Shown here: piece after piece, positions 9,412 through 20,296 of the stretch
How the letters are laid out: each line of letters begins with the position of its first letter
Position numbering within the stretch: position 1 is the first letter of the stretch
NCBI RefSeq assembly: GCF_003589595.1
Contig: NW_020654748.1
Location: forward strand, 6,329,140 to 6,393,139
Direction: 5' to 3'
Length of the DNA: 64,000 bases
From: Hyposmocoma kahamanoa
Taxonomy: Eukaryota; Arthropoda; Insecta; Lepidoptera; Cosmopterigidae
Translations under genes and position numbers: made by a program
Notes under the pieces: model-generated
The model's input: only the letters and a program-made list of their open reading frames with translations
Database searches by the model: none
What the model was told of the DNA's origin: nothing

Positions 9412-9500
9412 CAACTACAAGCCGTCACAGGGATTTGAACCGTCAACCTCTCAATTAAGAAGCAATCATTTTCCCATTGGGCTACCACCGTCCACAAACC
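9412..9500 (-). repeat. tRNA-like sequence (SINE head)
   Basis: On the minus strand: box A-like TGGTAGCCCAATGGGA and box B-like GGTTCAAATCC 45 bp later, ending GACGGC. The T-stem does not pair properly (only about three of five positions), so this is a tRNA-derived repeat head, not a functional tRNA. 26143-26205 and 55085-55135 carry similar blocks (ATTAAGAAG, CCCGTGACGG). Confidence 0.5.
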
Positions 9501-9601
9501 CAATTTCACATTTTGTGTTCCCTATCTTTTGTTTCGTTCGTTGAATTAATTAGAAAAGTAGACAAGTACTCTGAGATCCAGACGTGAGGTCGCCTATACA
9601 T

Positions 9602-10448
9602 CCCACCCGTCATGGAAGAATGGCACAAGTGGAGTTACGTGAAAAACGTTTATTGCTCCATAAAATACAGAAAAATATAACCCACATCCTCTCCAATTCT
9701 TGTAACTATGTCGACTGATATTGTAGATAGAGTTACGAGAATTGGAGAGGATGTGGGTTATATTTTTCTGTATCTAATGGAGCAATAACCGCTCACGCGG
9801 TACATGCAGCCGTAGACGCATACCACACCTAGAGGTGCCGGTGATGATTTTATACCGATTTATCGAATATCGAAGTTATAACAGGTAAAAGAACTAATAT
9901 TAATTGCTATTTCGGTAACTACTCTAGCAAACCATACAGTTCTAAATGCCTGGGTCTGTCATTTCAAAAAAATAAACAACTTCAAAAATACGTCACGACA
10001 ATCGTGTGTGTTATTGTTTGGGCTGGTGATTTCGGTGTTTATTTATTGAAAACATACCGTAAGTAGCGTTTTTTAAGTTTACCCTGAATATAAATGTTTA
10101 TAAAATATACTTTAAGGAGTAATTTCATGGTAAACGTTAGAACCACTCAAACGGAATATTATCATATTTATCCAAGTACACCAAAAATTTCATCAGTGCT
10201 TTTTAAGTGCAAGATTGGCGGTGTATTACTGCATTTTATTTGAGATGTTTTTGTTGGTAGTACGGAGGGTATTTATTTAGCAATGCAGAATAATAATTTT
10301 TATTTATAAAAACTTGTATTTAAACTGAATGCTTTTCTATTTTGTGAAACCAAATAGCCGCCATTTTGCGGTAGGAGGAGCGCATCGCGTGAGCGGATAA
10401 ACGTATTTGACGTAACTGCACTTATGTCATTCTTTCATGAGGGGTGCG
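9602..10448. mobile_element. 847 bp element with ~65 bp terminal inverted repeats
   Basis: Left arm from 9602 (CCCACCCGTCATGGAAGAAT, then AGTGGAGTTACGTGAAAAAC) is an inverted copy of the right arm ending at 10448 (GCAGTTACGTCAAATACG and CGCACCCCTCATGAAAGAAT when reversed). The match continues through TTTAnCCGCTCACGCG once the nested foldback at 9653-9785 is removed. A candidate 4 bp duplication ACAT lies at 9598-9601 and 10449-10452. There is no transposase ORF. The superfamily is uncertain. Confidence 0.65.
9653..9785. mobile_element. 133 bp foldback MITE nested in the larger element, TA target
   Basis: Almost wholly self-complementary: arms of ~58 bp (starting TTGCTCCAT, through CCCACATCCTCTCCAATTCT) with about four mismatches and a ~17 nt loop. 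TA flanks both ends (9651-9652, 9786-9787). Removing it restores the match between the two arms of the host element, which dates it as a later insertion. The transcript would form a long stem. Confidence 0.8.
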
Positions 10449-10861
10449 ACATAGTAACTTTTAACATCATCGTTCTAGTTGTCAATGTAAGCAAATTATT
10501 CTTAAACCGCAATATGGAAAAAAATTTACAAACACAATCGACTAAAAGTCCGCTGAACATCTAGAAGGTTTCATAGCAAGATTACAAGAACAAGAATTAG
10601 GTTTTAAAGCTTAAACTTTTTAAGTATTACGCTTTACGGAATTAAATTTATTGAATATCACCATGGACCAATCATTCAAAAGGACTGTTAATCATGATAT
10701 AAGACGGCGTAGTCGGGTGTTTAGCACCTACTGGTACATTAGATGTTGCGAAGAGTATCAAATTGCTATTTTTGTAACTAATTTCTTATTGACAAACTGC
10801 AATAATAATTTATTAAAGCTGCTCTAATTTGTAATGATAACAAACTAATTACGAAAAATAA

Positions 10862-11100
10862 AAAACAGTTGCAGTGCCACTAAGAGCTTTCAATCGCAAC
10901 GATTTAGGGGCACAGCCACTGCGCCTGTCACTATGAGACATAAGTTGACAAGTCCCATGTGCCTGTAATTTCACCAGCACTTTTACCCTTCAAAACCGGA
11001 ATACAGTTATGGTAACATTACTGCTTGGCGGCAGAAATAGGTAAGGTGGCAGTACTTCCCTGGACGAACTCTTTCACAACGAACCCTACTGCTACTAATA
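10862..11100 (-). repeat. Family A repeat
   Basis: Starts inside the family at AACAGTTGCAGTGCCACT and runs through the dyad AAGAGCTTTCAATCGC, CTGCGCCTGTCACTATGAG, GTTGACAAGTCCCATGTGCC, GGCGGCAGAAATAGGTAAGG to ACTGCTACTAATAT. The T-rich end is missing. It faces the copy at 11178-11476, with only ~77 bp between their 5' ends. Confidence 0.8.
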
Positions 11101-11177
11101 TTTAATAGAAATTACACGATAAATAACATTATTCATTTTATTATTATTCAAAAGTTTCCATATAAGTAATGTATGTT

Positions 11178-11476
11178 AGTAGTAGCAGTAGAGATCCTTG
11201 TGAAAGAATTCATCCATAGTACTACCACCTTACCTATTTCTGCCGCCAAGCAGTAATGCCAGCATTACTGTGTTCCAGTCTTGAAGGGTAAGGGTGCAAT
11301 TACAGGCACATGGGATTTGTCAACTTATGTCACAGGGTGACGGGCGTAGTGGCAGTGCCCCTCAGATCTTTACGATTTAAAGCTCTTAGTGGCACAGCAA
11401 CTGTTATGGATAAGCGTGTAGCTTACCATCAGGCGCACAACTCGTTTGTCCCGTCACTTAATATTATTTAAAAAAT
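11178..11476 (+). repeat. Family A repeat, near full length, with possible 9 bp duplication
   Basis: Runs from TAGTAGCAGTAGAGATCC through the intact hairpin CAGTAATGCCAGCATTACTG, ACAGGCACATGGGATTTGTC, CAGATCTTTACGATTTAAAG, CTGTTATGGATAAGCGTGT, CAGGCGCACAACTCG and the tail CACTTAATATTATTTAAAAA. AATGTATGT precedes it and AATGTAAGT follows the A-rich tail, a plausible imperfect 9 bp target duplication, as expected for retroposition. Confidence 0.8.
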
Positions 11477-11630
11477 GTAAGTAACCTCTGTTTTTTAAAG
11501 TTTTTTTTCTACTCTTCTGTCAATTATAATTTTGTAAACCATATCACAAAGGCGTTTTCGCTCTCAATCAAAATTCTATTGTCTATATGATACTCGCCTT
11601 AAACTGAACTCACCTTAACTAATTGGCTAG

Positions 11631-11668
11631 GAAATAGGTAAGGTGGCAGTACTTTCCTGGAGGTGAAG
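11631..11668 (-). repeat. Family A scrap
   Basis: GGAAATAGGTAAGGTGGCAGTACTTTCCTGG only: the block normally lying between the hairpin and the terminal GGACGAACTC. Confidence 0.5.
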
Positions 11669-11896
11669 ATTCGAGACTAGTCATATTGAAAGTATACATT
11701 TTTATTACGTTTCAAATTTTGTATAATTAAGTAAAGAACAATTCCAGATGATCGCCGACGTTTTTATTTATATATTTATAAGTGCTTTACATGTGTTTTG
11801 GTTACAAAAGTATATTTATGAATGTACTTATATACTAACAAACACATGCACCTTGACAGGCATCACAACATGGAAAGGGAGAGGGGCAAACATTAA

Positions 11897-12145
11897 TTAT
11901 AATTTATCATGGAAATACTCGTCCACATTGTAATAACTTTTAGAAATTAATATTTTTTTCAATAAATTTGTGACATTCTTTACATTTGATTCTAATTTTA
12001 AATATTCTGGGAGTTTATTATAGGTTTTTATTGATATAGCATGAGGTCCGGAACTATGTATCTTCAATTTAGACATCGCTTGTATTAGGTTATTTTTATT
12101 TCGGATGTGTTGTCTGGGGCGTCTCCCACTTTATTATAATAATTT
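11897..12145 (-). pseudogene. LINE C-terminal fragment (reverse transcriptase polyprotein end)
   Basis: Reading the minus strand from ~12145 gives RRPRQHIRNKNNL, IHSSGPHAISIKTYNKLPEY and a final SYYNVDEYFHDKL before a TAA at 11897-11899. This pattern (short basic stretch, aromatic-Asn-x-Leu-Pro, then YYxVDE near the stop) is the typical end of Jockey/CR1-like LINE ORF2 proteins. The frame is open throughout this short part. Upstream RT domains are absent, as expected for 5' truncation. Downstream sequence to ~11745 would be its 3' UTR. Confidence 0.65.
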
Positions 12146-12492
12146 ATAATAATTGGCATAATAGTAATAATATAGAAATATCTAGTATTTCGTTTGACTG
12201 TAGTTTGTTTAACAATATTGCTTAAGCTTACTTGTCAACTTATTACTAATGATACTAAGTACAAAAAAATACAACCCACATAAAAGGAAATAAAAATATT
12301 TGTCGAATTGTTTGAGCAAAAATATTGGTATTGCTCTAACAAACGGGAAGTTGTTTAATAACATTGTGAGCAATTTATCAAATAGTAAACTTCTCAGTTC
12401 GTTCACGTTCGCTGTGGTAGAAACCGCCTAAGTATAGTCGGTAACGAATAGAACATTGGAGTTCATTAAGAGGAAATAAAATAAATTTGTAA

Positions 12493-12684
12493 ATAACGCA
12501 CACACTCAACATAGCCCCGCACTAGGGAAACCCTGTGTCACGGGCGCCATGGACGCATACATTAACCACAAATTACACCCAAACTCACGAGAGAAATAAA
12601 TGTAGGCCATACAAATATTTCTCCCGGCCCAGGATTACAACCTGGGACCTCTACGTGGCAGTATAACCGTTCGGCCACGAAGGC
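12493..12684 (-). repeat. Family B tRNA-derived SINE
   Basis: Minus-strand copy with the GTGCGGGGCTATGTTGAG block, CTCGTGAGTTTGGGTG, GGAGAAATATTTGTATGG, a mutated box B (GGTTGTAATCC) and box A TGGCCGAACGG. The head has decayed while the body is well conserved. Confidence 0.8.
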
Positions 12685-12829
12685 AGTTGTAATAGAGTAC
12701 AATTCACATTTTTGGTGTAACAAGGTCACATCTGCAATATGACAATTTTTAGGACAGAGGTTTAAAGTTTCTACCAACGAAATTAGTCAATAACATTGTT
12801 TTGCTTATTTTCATGACTTAGTGGTTCAA

Positions 12830-13150
12830 AAATAGATTCTTGAGCGTAGCGAGTGTTTCAAGGCAAGAAACGCAAAACAAGTCTGCTGCCGAGCGAAACA
12901 CACAACTTTTCACCTCACTATAGCGAGGAAAATGGTGGATGAAAGAAAAACAATTGAACTATAACCGTCTACTGTTTCGTTGCTGTTTCCGTATTCGATA
13001 TAAAATCCACAAACATAGCTGTTTCCACGCCCATCCTCGACTAATGCCTAACTTGCACTGAAACAGTGGCAATGCGTGCTCAACGCCCAAAAATTGAAAA
13101 AATTCAAAAACCTAACGCGCGTTGAACGCTTGTCATGTGAACATACTAGG
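12830..13150. other. No gene seen; low-copy sequence before a hairpin
   Basis: Mixed-composition DNA with no recognised TE ends or coding signal. CGTTAGG/CAACGC-rich stretches near 13050-13130 might be an unclassified MITE arm, but I could not find a partner arm. Confidence 0.3.
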
Positions 13151-13154
13151 GTAT

Positions 13155-13203
13155 ATATATCATTCTGTTTAGCTCTCGTTAGTAGCTAAACAGAATGATA
13201 TAT
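13155..13203. other. Perfect 20 bp-arm hairpin
   Basis: ATATATCATTCTGTTTAGCT (13155-13174) and its exact inverse AGCTAAACAGAATGATATAT (13184-13203) enclose a 9 nt loop. No target duplication or longer terminal repeat is visible. It could be a tiny foldback remnant or a precursor-miRNA-like structure; the arms are at the short end for a pre-miRNA and there is no evidence of expression. Confidence 0.75.
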
Positions 13204-13723
13204 TTATAGCACGTAAATTAGCTTCTTATTTCCACCATACCTATATTTATTATTTGTTTGAAACAGGCACTATACACTAGAGAGGCTCAAGTGAATTAAT
13301 TACATGTATAATATTTAGTTACAGTGAAATAATATGGAAATGTGAAGCATTTTCTACTTTTAAGAAAAATGAATTTATACCGTAAAACGACTTTTAAAAC
13401 TATTGTTCATAAAGTTTTTAATCTGGAACTCACGAACAGGCTCACTATTAATAATTATAACAAACTAGTATTAATTGTTTTCTTCTGAAATATCATTCTC
13501 TCGTTAAAATTTTAACTTCAATATTGTATATTCATATGCATCTGACCATTGTACTTTATCTTATATTATTGACGAAGCTGTACAATTTCTAGTTTTATAA
13601 AACTTATTTGAAAAAGGGCGTTTATTGATGATTTAGGTCTAATTATACGGTAGGGTGCGAACCGTAGGCCGATTTTAGAGTTTGAAAACATGTCTAATTC
13701 ATATAATCAAATGAATTAATTAA

Positions 13724-13782
13724 CTGCCCCCATGACCGAACGGTTACCATGCTGAACTGCCACGCAATGGTCCCGGGTCCAA
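13724..13782 (+). repeat. Family B SINE, tRNA-like head only
   Basis: CTGCCCCCATGACCGAACGG, then CTGCCACGCAATGGTCCCGG: the head of the SINE without its body. The 3' part is truncated, which is unusual for retroposition and suggests later deletion. Confidence 0.55.
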
Positions 13783-13789
13783 TTATAGT

Positions 13790-15385
13790 TTTAAAAGTCG
13801 TTTAACTGCATAAACTCATTTTTTTTAATTTTTTGAGTTAGGTCACTTTCATTTTAAAGGCGCGACATGCTCAATATAAATAAATACACGTAGTTGCTAA
13901 GATATTTGACCGCATATATAAGCCTGAACTGTCGTCTTCACTGAAGTGTACATAATCCTCCGTCGCCGTCAAACACACGCTACACGCGACAGTGAGCACT
14001 AGTTTTTACAAGCTTTTCAGATATCTACGTCTTTTATCTTTTTTAGCGCGTTAACTTTTTTATTTACTTTTCTCTGCCACCGTAAAATTTTGTAGTGCAG
14101 GTCTGAAGGCTTTTGTGTATGTTACCAGCAATGTGTGTAATCCGGTATTCTAAGCAATGCCTAAAATAGTCAGTAGATATATGAAACAAACTCTATTGTA
14201 CACTTGGACTAGGTATTCTATACAATGTCATAGGTGCAATGTGTAAAATATCGGATTATTAATATACATATATAAAATATTAGGCAATATCGAATACGTT
14301 GCTCTGCTCCCAAAGTAAGTACCTAACTAAAGCACTTTTATGGAAATCGTTAACGACGACGGAAACACTCAAACCCAGACAATGTACAAAATTTCGTTTT
14401 CTACATTGACCCGGCCGAGAATCAAACTTGGACTCCGATTCAGAACTCTTCGATATTTTAACAGAATCGTTCGTGGATATATATTCGTGGATATCGTTCT
14501 CTAATCGAAGGGCGCTTTCCGATATTTCCGAGGTATTGAGAACATTCCGAGTTAAACTTCGATTCGGTTTCAGATACGATATCGTTTTACCCAACAGCAT
14601 TTTAGGAATTAGTCGGTAAAATAGATTATTTTTTTTATTTTTTTTTTATATTAAGATTATAAGAAAAATAAAAATCCTTCTATAAATATATATTTTTATG
14701 ACTGTAAAGGCCTAAAATATAGGAATGCATTTCATGCATTCAAAATTAGTCTTGCATTAATAAATAAAATCCAGACTTCATTTAAAATAATAAGAGCTTT
14801 CCATATTACATTTGTAAACAATAGGACGTTCGGTAACTTTAATTCGATAACTGTGTTCTGAACAATGTTTCTAGCCTTTGCCGGTTGCGAAGTTCGAGTA
14901 ATCATACGGGTGTGATGTCATTTCGATTCAGTCTCGAATTCGACGTCAAACCGTTCTCGAAAACGTCAAACGGTCGTACGTTTGACGTTCGATTCGGGTG
15001 TTGCGAATAAAAATGAAAGGCAAATCAGTCGACAATTGAGTTTTCGTAAGGTTCTGAATCGACTCCCTTGGCCCGTATAGATGGCGCTTGTGTGTTAAGA
15101 AGAATATTCTATGCACGAAACAAATGTATTCAAAACCAAAACTACACACCTGCAAACAAATAATGGGCCGGTCAATACAATTTCAATCAAAATAATTTTT
15201 ATTAATTCGTACCACCAATTACAGAACGCCACGCGGAATATTAATTCCTTATCGTATACCGTACACCACCGGGATGAGGCAATCTTTCTCTCTCGTTTGC
15301 AGTTAGAATATCGTAATACCAATTACTCAAAATCTCATAACTTGATACCAATCTAGTTGACCGGTCTGATAAATTCGCGTAATTA
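13790..15385. other. Unassigned AT-rich stretch
   Basis: No convincing gene, repeat ends or RNA. The minus ORF at 14280-14600 (106 residues) has low-complexity Ser/Glu runs and no recognisable motif; its plus-strand partner at 14428 is a mirror shadow. CG-containing direct motifs (ACGTCAAACGGTCGTACG) at 14940-14990 stand out weakly. Confidence 0.3.
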
Positions 15386-15387
15386 AA

Positions 15388-15480
15388 CGATACCATTACC
15401 TATTTTTGCAGTGATAGTGAAACCACAAGCACAAAAAACTTGTCAACTTTACGTTTTAACGTTTCAAATGTCACGCATCT
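15388..15480 (+). repeat. Family A fragment, strongly diverged
   Basis: Carries TTACCTATTTTTGCAG, AGTGAAACCACAAGCACAA and ACTTGTCAACTTTACGT, the central part of family A. It lies directly upstream of an oppositely oriented fragment (15489). Confidence 0.5.
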
Positions 15481-15488
15481 TAGAGATA

Positions 15489-15640
15489 CACGGTGTTTTT
15501 TTTATAATACTAGGAGGGAGGGACAAGTCGTGCCGTTGGTGATAAAAGCAACATTACACGCCTGTACATAACAGTTGCAGTACCACTCAGATCTTTAAAT
15601 CACAAAGATCTGAGTCGCACTGCAGCTGTTATGTGTAATG
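15489..15640 (-). repeat. Family A fragment with enlarged dyad
   Basis: T-rich end TTTTTTTTATAATACTAGG, then GGACAAGTCGTGCCG, TTACACGCCTGTACATAAC, AGTTGCAGTACCACTCAGAT and CAAAGATCTGAGTCGCACTG. The normal internal dyad is extended here: CATAACAGTTGCAGTACC pairs with the following CGCACTGCAGCTGTTATG, giving arms near 31 bp. The sequence stops being family A after that point. Confidence 0.65.
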
Positions 15641-15754
15641 TTCTTTAAAGAGTTTTGCATTTGTTTTTATATTTTATACTTCATATTTAGTTTTATATAC
15701 CTCAAATTCTCGAAATTCAATACCTTATATTTTTTAACCAATTTCAAAAAAGCG

Positions 15755-15935
15755 TTCTCAATTCCACTGTAGGTTTTTTTTGTATGTATGTTACGCAATA
15801 ACTTAGGCATTTGTGAACCGATTTTGGTGATTCTATTTTTGTTGGAAAGAGGGTATCCAAGAGGTAGTCCCATTGAAATGTGAAGAAAATATTCCACCTC
15901 TAAGGGTGGAAAACTAGGCGATGAATGACTTTTGA
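15755..15935 (-). repeat. Family D repeat
   Basis: Minus-strand version of the family D blocks: CCACCCTTAGAGGTGGAATA, CTCTTTCCAACAAAAATAG, AATCGGTTCACAAATGCC and CATACATACAAAAAAAACC. The 102-residue minus-strand ORF (15667-15975) overlies it and is not a gene. Confidence 0.6.
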
Positions 15936-16927
15936 GGTCGGTTTTCTTAGTACTCTGTGCTGATATTTTATTCAAACGTGTCGCTATCTACAGTTTTAAA
16001 TATGTAAGTTGATTTGTATGAGTTGATTTGTAATTTGTATATACTAATGTATACTATACCTAGATTAATCAATTTCTTAGGGCAAACCGGAGTTAATCGT
16101 GTTTTATAAACTGCCACTGAAGTATTATATTAAGGAAAGATTTCTTCAAATGTTTGAGTAAAAAAAACAACAACGAAATATCTCTAAATTCTGCACCTTG
16201 CTATATCTACCTTAAGGCTGTCGTTGAAATGTATATTCGGGGTGTAATAAAAATATTCCTCCGTAATATTTCAACCGGTGATCGTAGGTGTAGGTGATAA
16301 CAAACAACGTAAGTAAAAAATGTTTGATTTCTCAAATCGACAAGTGAGGGACTCACCACATTTATGCACACGGAATCGCCTTGAGCCGGTTAGGAAAACC
16401 TTTATAAACCTTTAAAAATCCTTGCAATAAGAGCGAACAAGACGTTGCGCGTTTCGCTTCCCTTCGGATCGTTGACGCGAAAAGCCCAACGTTTTTTTTT
16501 TGTTATTACATCGAAGAAAGATTTTTCTGACCGACTTAATGCGATTCCGTAAGATTAGATAAGTGTGGTGACTTCCTAAGGGAATTGAAAACATTTTGCG
16601 TATTTTATAGAAAGGTAATTTATGATTATTAATATAAAGACGAACAAATAGAAAAATTATTTTGCAGCACGACCATGTTGTACCGTAGCATAGCTCTTAC
16701 CAACAGAGCCACAGGTCAAGTTACCGAGGTGTCGAAATTCTCCTGTGTTTTTGTTTACAGATCCTCGTAATTGCTTTCGGCATTCGTCGCCACTAGTGAC
16801 ATCTAGTGAGAGATTTTTGAAGGTTTTTTGTGAAATACTTGTGTTTCTTTGTATTAATAATAATCATAATAAAACTGGTGGAGTTATTTCCCAAAAAATC
16901 CTCAATAATACAAATGTTATTGTTTTT

Positions 16928-17053
16928 TATGATACCAATAAACCATACTCCATAATTGAGCTTTAAATCGCAAAGATTTAAGAGGTACCGCCACTGCGAC
17001 TAAAGTTGATAAGTTTCATGTGCCTGTAATTACACCATGACCCTTACCCTTTC
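16928..17053 (-). repeat. Family A fragment
   Basis: ATGATACCAATAAACC, GCTTTAAATCGCAAAGATTT, GTTGATAAGTTTCATGTGCC and CACCATGACCCTTACCC; both ends are incomplete. A family C-like scrap (TTTGTATTAATAATAATC, ACTGGTGGAGTTATTTCCC) lies just upstream at 16845-16905. Confidence 0.6.
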
Positions 17054-17639
17054 CCATTTGTAATTGAATATGTATCACTGGTGGATATATTATCTTTGTC
17101 ATATTCACACACCTTTACCAAATTTAATTTGTTAATAAAAGTGTTTACGCATAAATGCCATGTAAATACAATTGACATTTAAACTCAATTCCGAGATAAT
17201 AATAATAATTGATTTTAATATTATTTCTTATTTAATTATATTAAATTAAATTCTTATTTATTTTTTATTTGATTTAATTTAATAATAAATAATAATTTTA
17301 TTTGCATTACTTATATACATACATATGCATGAAGTAAGCAAATAAAAGCAAAAAAATGTATATAAAAAAATATTTTATGTACAACTCAAACGTGGCCAAC
17401 GGCAACAATAATATGGAAAATAAATATATGGACGGTTTACTGTAATAAATTTGAGCATGTGTTTTTAAGTTTTCGTAAAAAATTTGCGCCCTTTAAAATC
17501 TAACTTAATTAAAGCGCGTATTAATGCCAATTCAACTGGTGATCGTATTCATGATAACAAGCAACTTTAAAAAACAAATTAAATTAGAAAAATTTATAAT
17601 CCCATACAGTAAAAAAAATACTGTGCATTTTAAATTTTG

Positions 17640-17785
17640 GTACGTTGAACAACGTATTTTGTGATTGTTACACAGTGGGAATTAAATTAATAGACAAATC
17701 CGCCATAACCATGGGACCCGTCAAGGGCCTGAAACGTTGATTTGTTTGAAAATACAAATATACGCGACTTAAATCCCAAAGACGA
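17640..17785 (+). repeat. Penelope-like element terminal repeat, upstream copy (decayed)
   Basis: Holds ATAACCATGGGACCCGTCAA, GGGCCTGAAACGTTGATTTG and TTTGAAAATACAAATATACG, a diverged version of the block at 18436-18530. It directly precedes the GIY-YIG coding remnant, matching the Penelope-like layout in which a terminal repeat (pLTR) flanks the ORF. Confidence 0.55.
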
Positions 17786-17799
17786 AAACAGAGACAATA

Positions 17800-18180
17800 T
17801 ATTTCTCAGTTCCTGAGACCCGTGAAATGTAACATCCCCTTACAGGATGCAGGAGTTTACAAGCTTGACTGTGAGTGCGGTCTCTCTTACATTGGACAAA
17901 CAAAGCGAAGTATTTGTATCCGCGTCAAAGAACATATAGCTGATGTCAAACACCGTCGCGTAAACAAGTCTGCAGTCTGCGAGCATGTCATGGATAATCC
18001 TACACATTCAATGAAGTTTGACAAACCCCAGGTCCCTGCAAAAGAAGTCCGTTATCTACCCAGGATGCTGCGAGAGGCCATTGAAATTAAAAAAACATCC
18101 TAATTTCAACAGGGAAGATGGTTTCTCCGTACCACCAGTTTGGGATCCAGTATTTCCTCTAATGAAAAATCCCAAACAGA
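17800..18180 (+). pseudogene. Penelope-like retroelement, GIY-YIG endonuclease C-terminus
   Basis: The frame from 17822 encodes CECGLSYIGQTKRSICIRVK, carrying the GLxYIGQTKR core of GIY-YIG nucleases, preceded by a Cys-rich CNIPLQDAGVYKLDC and followed by KEHIADVKHRR. In Penelope-like elements this domain follows the reverse transcriptase and nicks the target. The RT is absent, so only the last ~100 codons remain. An extra A in the run at 18090-18096 shifts the frame to a premature stop; the related copy at 25168 keeps the shorter A-run. Beyond the shift, NREDGFSVPPVWDPVF is still readable. Domain assignment is firm, activity unlikely. Confidence 0.8.
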
Positions 18181-18536
18181 CATAAGACTGCAGTACTAAT
18201 TAATATGTTTTAGTTTATTCTAATGTCTATTAATAATTAATAATAAATTAAACTTAATAAAAATTCATTCAATAAAATAATTTGTAAAACTTAATGTAGC
18301 GTAAATTGGAATGTTTTCTTTGTAAAATTAAAAATAAGGTATTTAATTAATAACTATTGTAACTATAGTGAAAAAATAGGGTGGTTTGCATCAATATTAG
18401 ACATAACTGGTTGAAGACTGTACCACCTCAGTCAACCGTGACCATGGGACCTGTAAAGGGCCCGAAACGTCGGTTTGTTTGAAAAATCAAATATACGCGA
18501 TTTAAATCCGGAAAAATAGTTTCATTTCCTAAAAGA
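18181..18536 (+). repeat. Penelope-like 3' UTR and terminal repeat
   Basis: The AT-rich UTR is followed by GGTTGAAGACTGTACCACCT, CGTGACCATGGGACCTGTAA, AGGGCCCGAAACGTCGGTTT and GATTTAAATCCGGAAAAAT. The same ~520 bp sequence recurs at 25080-25615. Penelope terminal repeats usually carry a hammerhead ribozyme; here a CTGTAAAG plus CGAAAC arrangement occupies the place of the CTGATGAG...GAAAC core but deviates from it. Confidence 0.65.
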
Positions 18537-18723
18537 CAAATTACACAGATAGAACACTAACAGAAAGTCTTTCCATCCGGCAGCATTCGAAATAGCACCT
18601 TCAGCATACCGTGCCTGACGCCCTTCCAGCTAATCTACGTCACGAACTAGGAGACCTTGCAAATTTTTCTATTGTGCTTGTTGCTGCACATCTTTGTTTA
18701 TGGTTTTTAACGTCTTTTTTGCC
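18537..18723 (-). repeat. Family C SINE
   Basis: Follows immediately on the Penelope-like end. Contains the reversed AAAGTCTTTCCATCCGGC, a degraded box B (CATTCGAAATAGC), CAGCATACCGTGCCTGACGC and TTGTTGCTGCACATCTTTG. More diverged than the 2897 copy. Confidence 0.6.
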
Positions 18724-20296
18724 ATAAAATATAATTTCATTTCTAGAACGCGAATTTTCTTATTAAATTTCACTCCATGTAAGGGAATTAGGACTGTATC
18801 GTATTTCTACAGATTTAATAGGATTGTGTTCCAGTCCCGTTCAGTGATTGACGCAGAAAAGGTTCTGTCTACAAAGGGGTCCGAATTGAAATTAATATTT
18901 GAAGCAGCCGTTTCGTTGAATTGACGATTCGATAGCTACTGATAACAGAGGATCCGGTGTAATAATAATAATAATAATCCCGTTCGTATTGAGTTTTCCC
19001 GCTCGTAAAAAGAAAATGGGACGGATATTTTTTTATGCCGAACCTAAAATATTTCAACTTATTCTCGGCACATTTATTGGATCAAACAAGTACTTATTTC
19101 TTTTTATGGTGCTTTGAAGAAGTTTTTCTAAATGCTTAAATGATCGAGCTTATTACAGATCATTGTAAGCAAAAAGTACAAAAAAAATACAAAAACGGCA
19201 AATACATTTAATTTTGGTCGTTTCTATTTTGTGCTATTGTTTTATGTTTTTCTTTCCCTTTGATGCAATTGTTGAAAGGACGACTTCTAGTTATGTCTTA
19301 GGGCGCTTTCAAATTGGACCCTTGAAGAGCGTAGCGCACGTCTTAGTTATTTTTAGTTCACTAAGTCGCACAGGAATCCAAATCAATCGTTATTATCCTC
19401 TTTTTTCTTAAATATTATAGCTCTGTTTTGTTCTTGTATACATTTGTTTTCCTTGGACAACGACGCATGGCAACATTTTTAGGTTTAAGGATGACTGTTT
19501 TTAGTAAAACGAAGATAACTTTTTTTTTTAGGTGACGTTACTCTACAAAACTATGTCATAGGTAATGTTTATCTTAATTTTGTTTATTTTGTCTGACAGA
19601 ATATAACCGAAAAAATAAGTTATGTTTAGTACAGTAAGACCCTTTTATAAATTTGCTATTGAAAAATATATTAGTCAATTTTACCGTCGAGAATTTAAAA
19701 AAAATTGAAAACTTCAAATGTTAGAAATAGGGTAGTGTAATAAATGTTTATCCGTGCAATTTGAAGGAGGCCTTATTACGGGCATAGTAAAAAAGTTAAT
19801 ACTATCAATGATGATAGTGTTTCTAAAATAAATAGATATTCATTCGGACTTCTTAAAATTTGATTTTCCATTTGCGGCTCGACCGAATTCGGAAATTATT
19901 TTTCTAAATTAGTACTGGTCTGGGTTTTATGGGTAGTGTCCCGAAGTGAGTTTAGCTGCTCTAACACTCATTTTATAGGGAATTCCTTGGTTTGAGGCCA
20001 GGCAATTGGTGTGGTTCTCAATAAAAATAATACAAAATATGTATATAAAATTAACAATTTATTTAGTTTATTAGAAACTAAACAAATTTTATACACAGTG
20101 TGACTTTTTTAGCTGAGACTTTATGGGGTACTTCGAAACCATATGAGACATAGGGAAACGGTCCTAGAAAACATACAAAGTAGATCTTGTTTTGTGAAAA
20201 CCGATTTGACGTAATAATTTTTTTCATCAAGAGTGAATTGTCTGGAAAAATTAATAATATTGACACCTTCTTTAAATGCTGATCACCTCAGTTCCT
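18724..20296. other. Unassigned AT-rich DNA with a short (AAT)n
   Basis: Nothing gene-like. An (AAT)n microsatellite lies at about 18960-18978. ORFs in this stretch are short, low in complexity and unsupported. Confidence 0.4.

Noticed and set aside
14280..14600. 106-residue ORF on the minus strand
   Set aside because: Low-complexity Ser/Glu-rich, mirrored by an ORF on the other strand, no motif.
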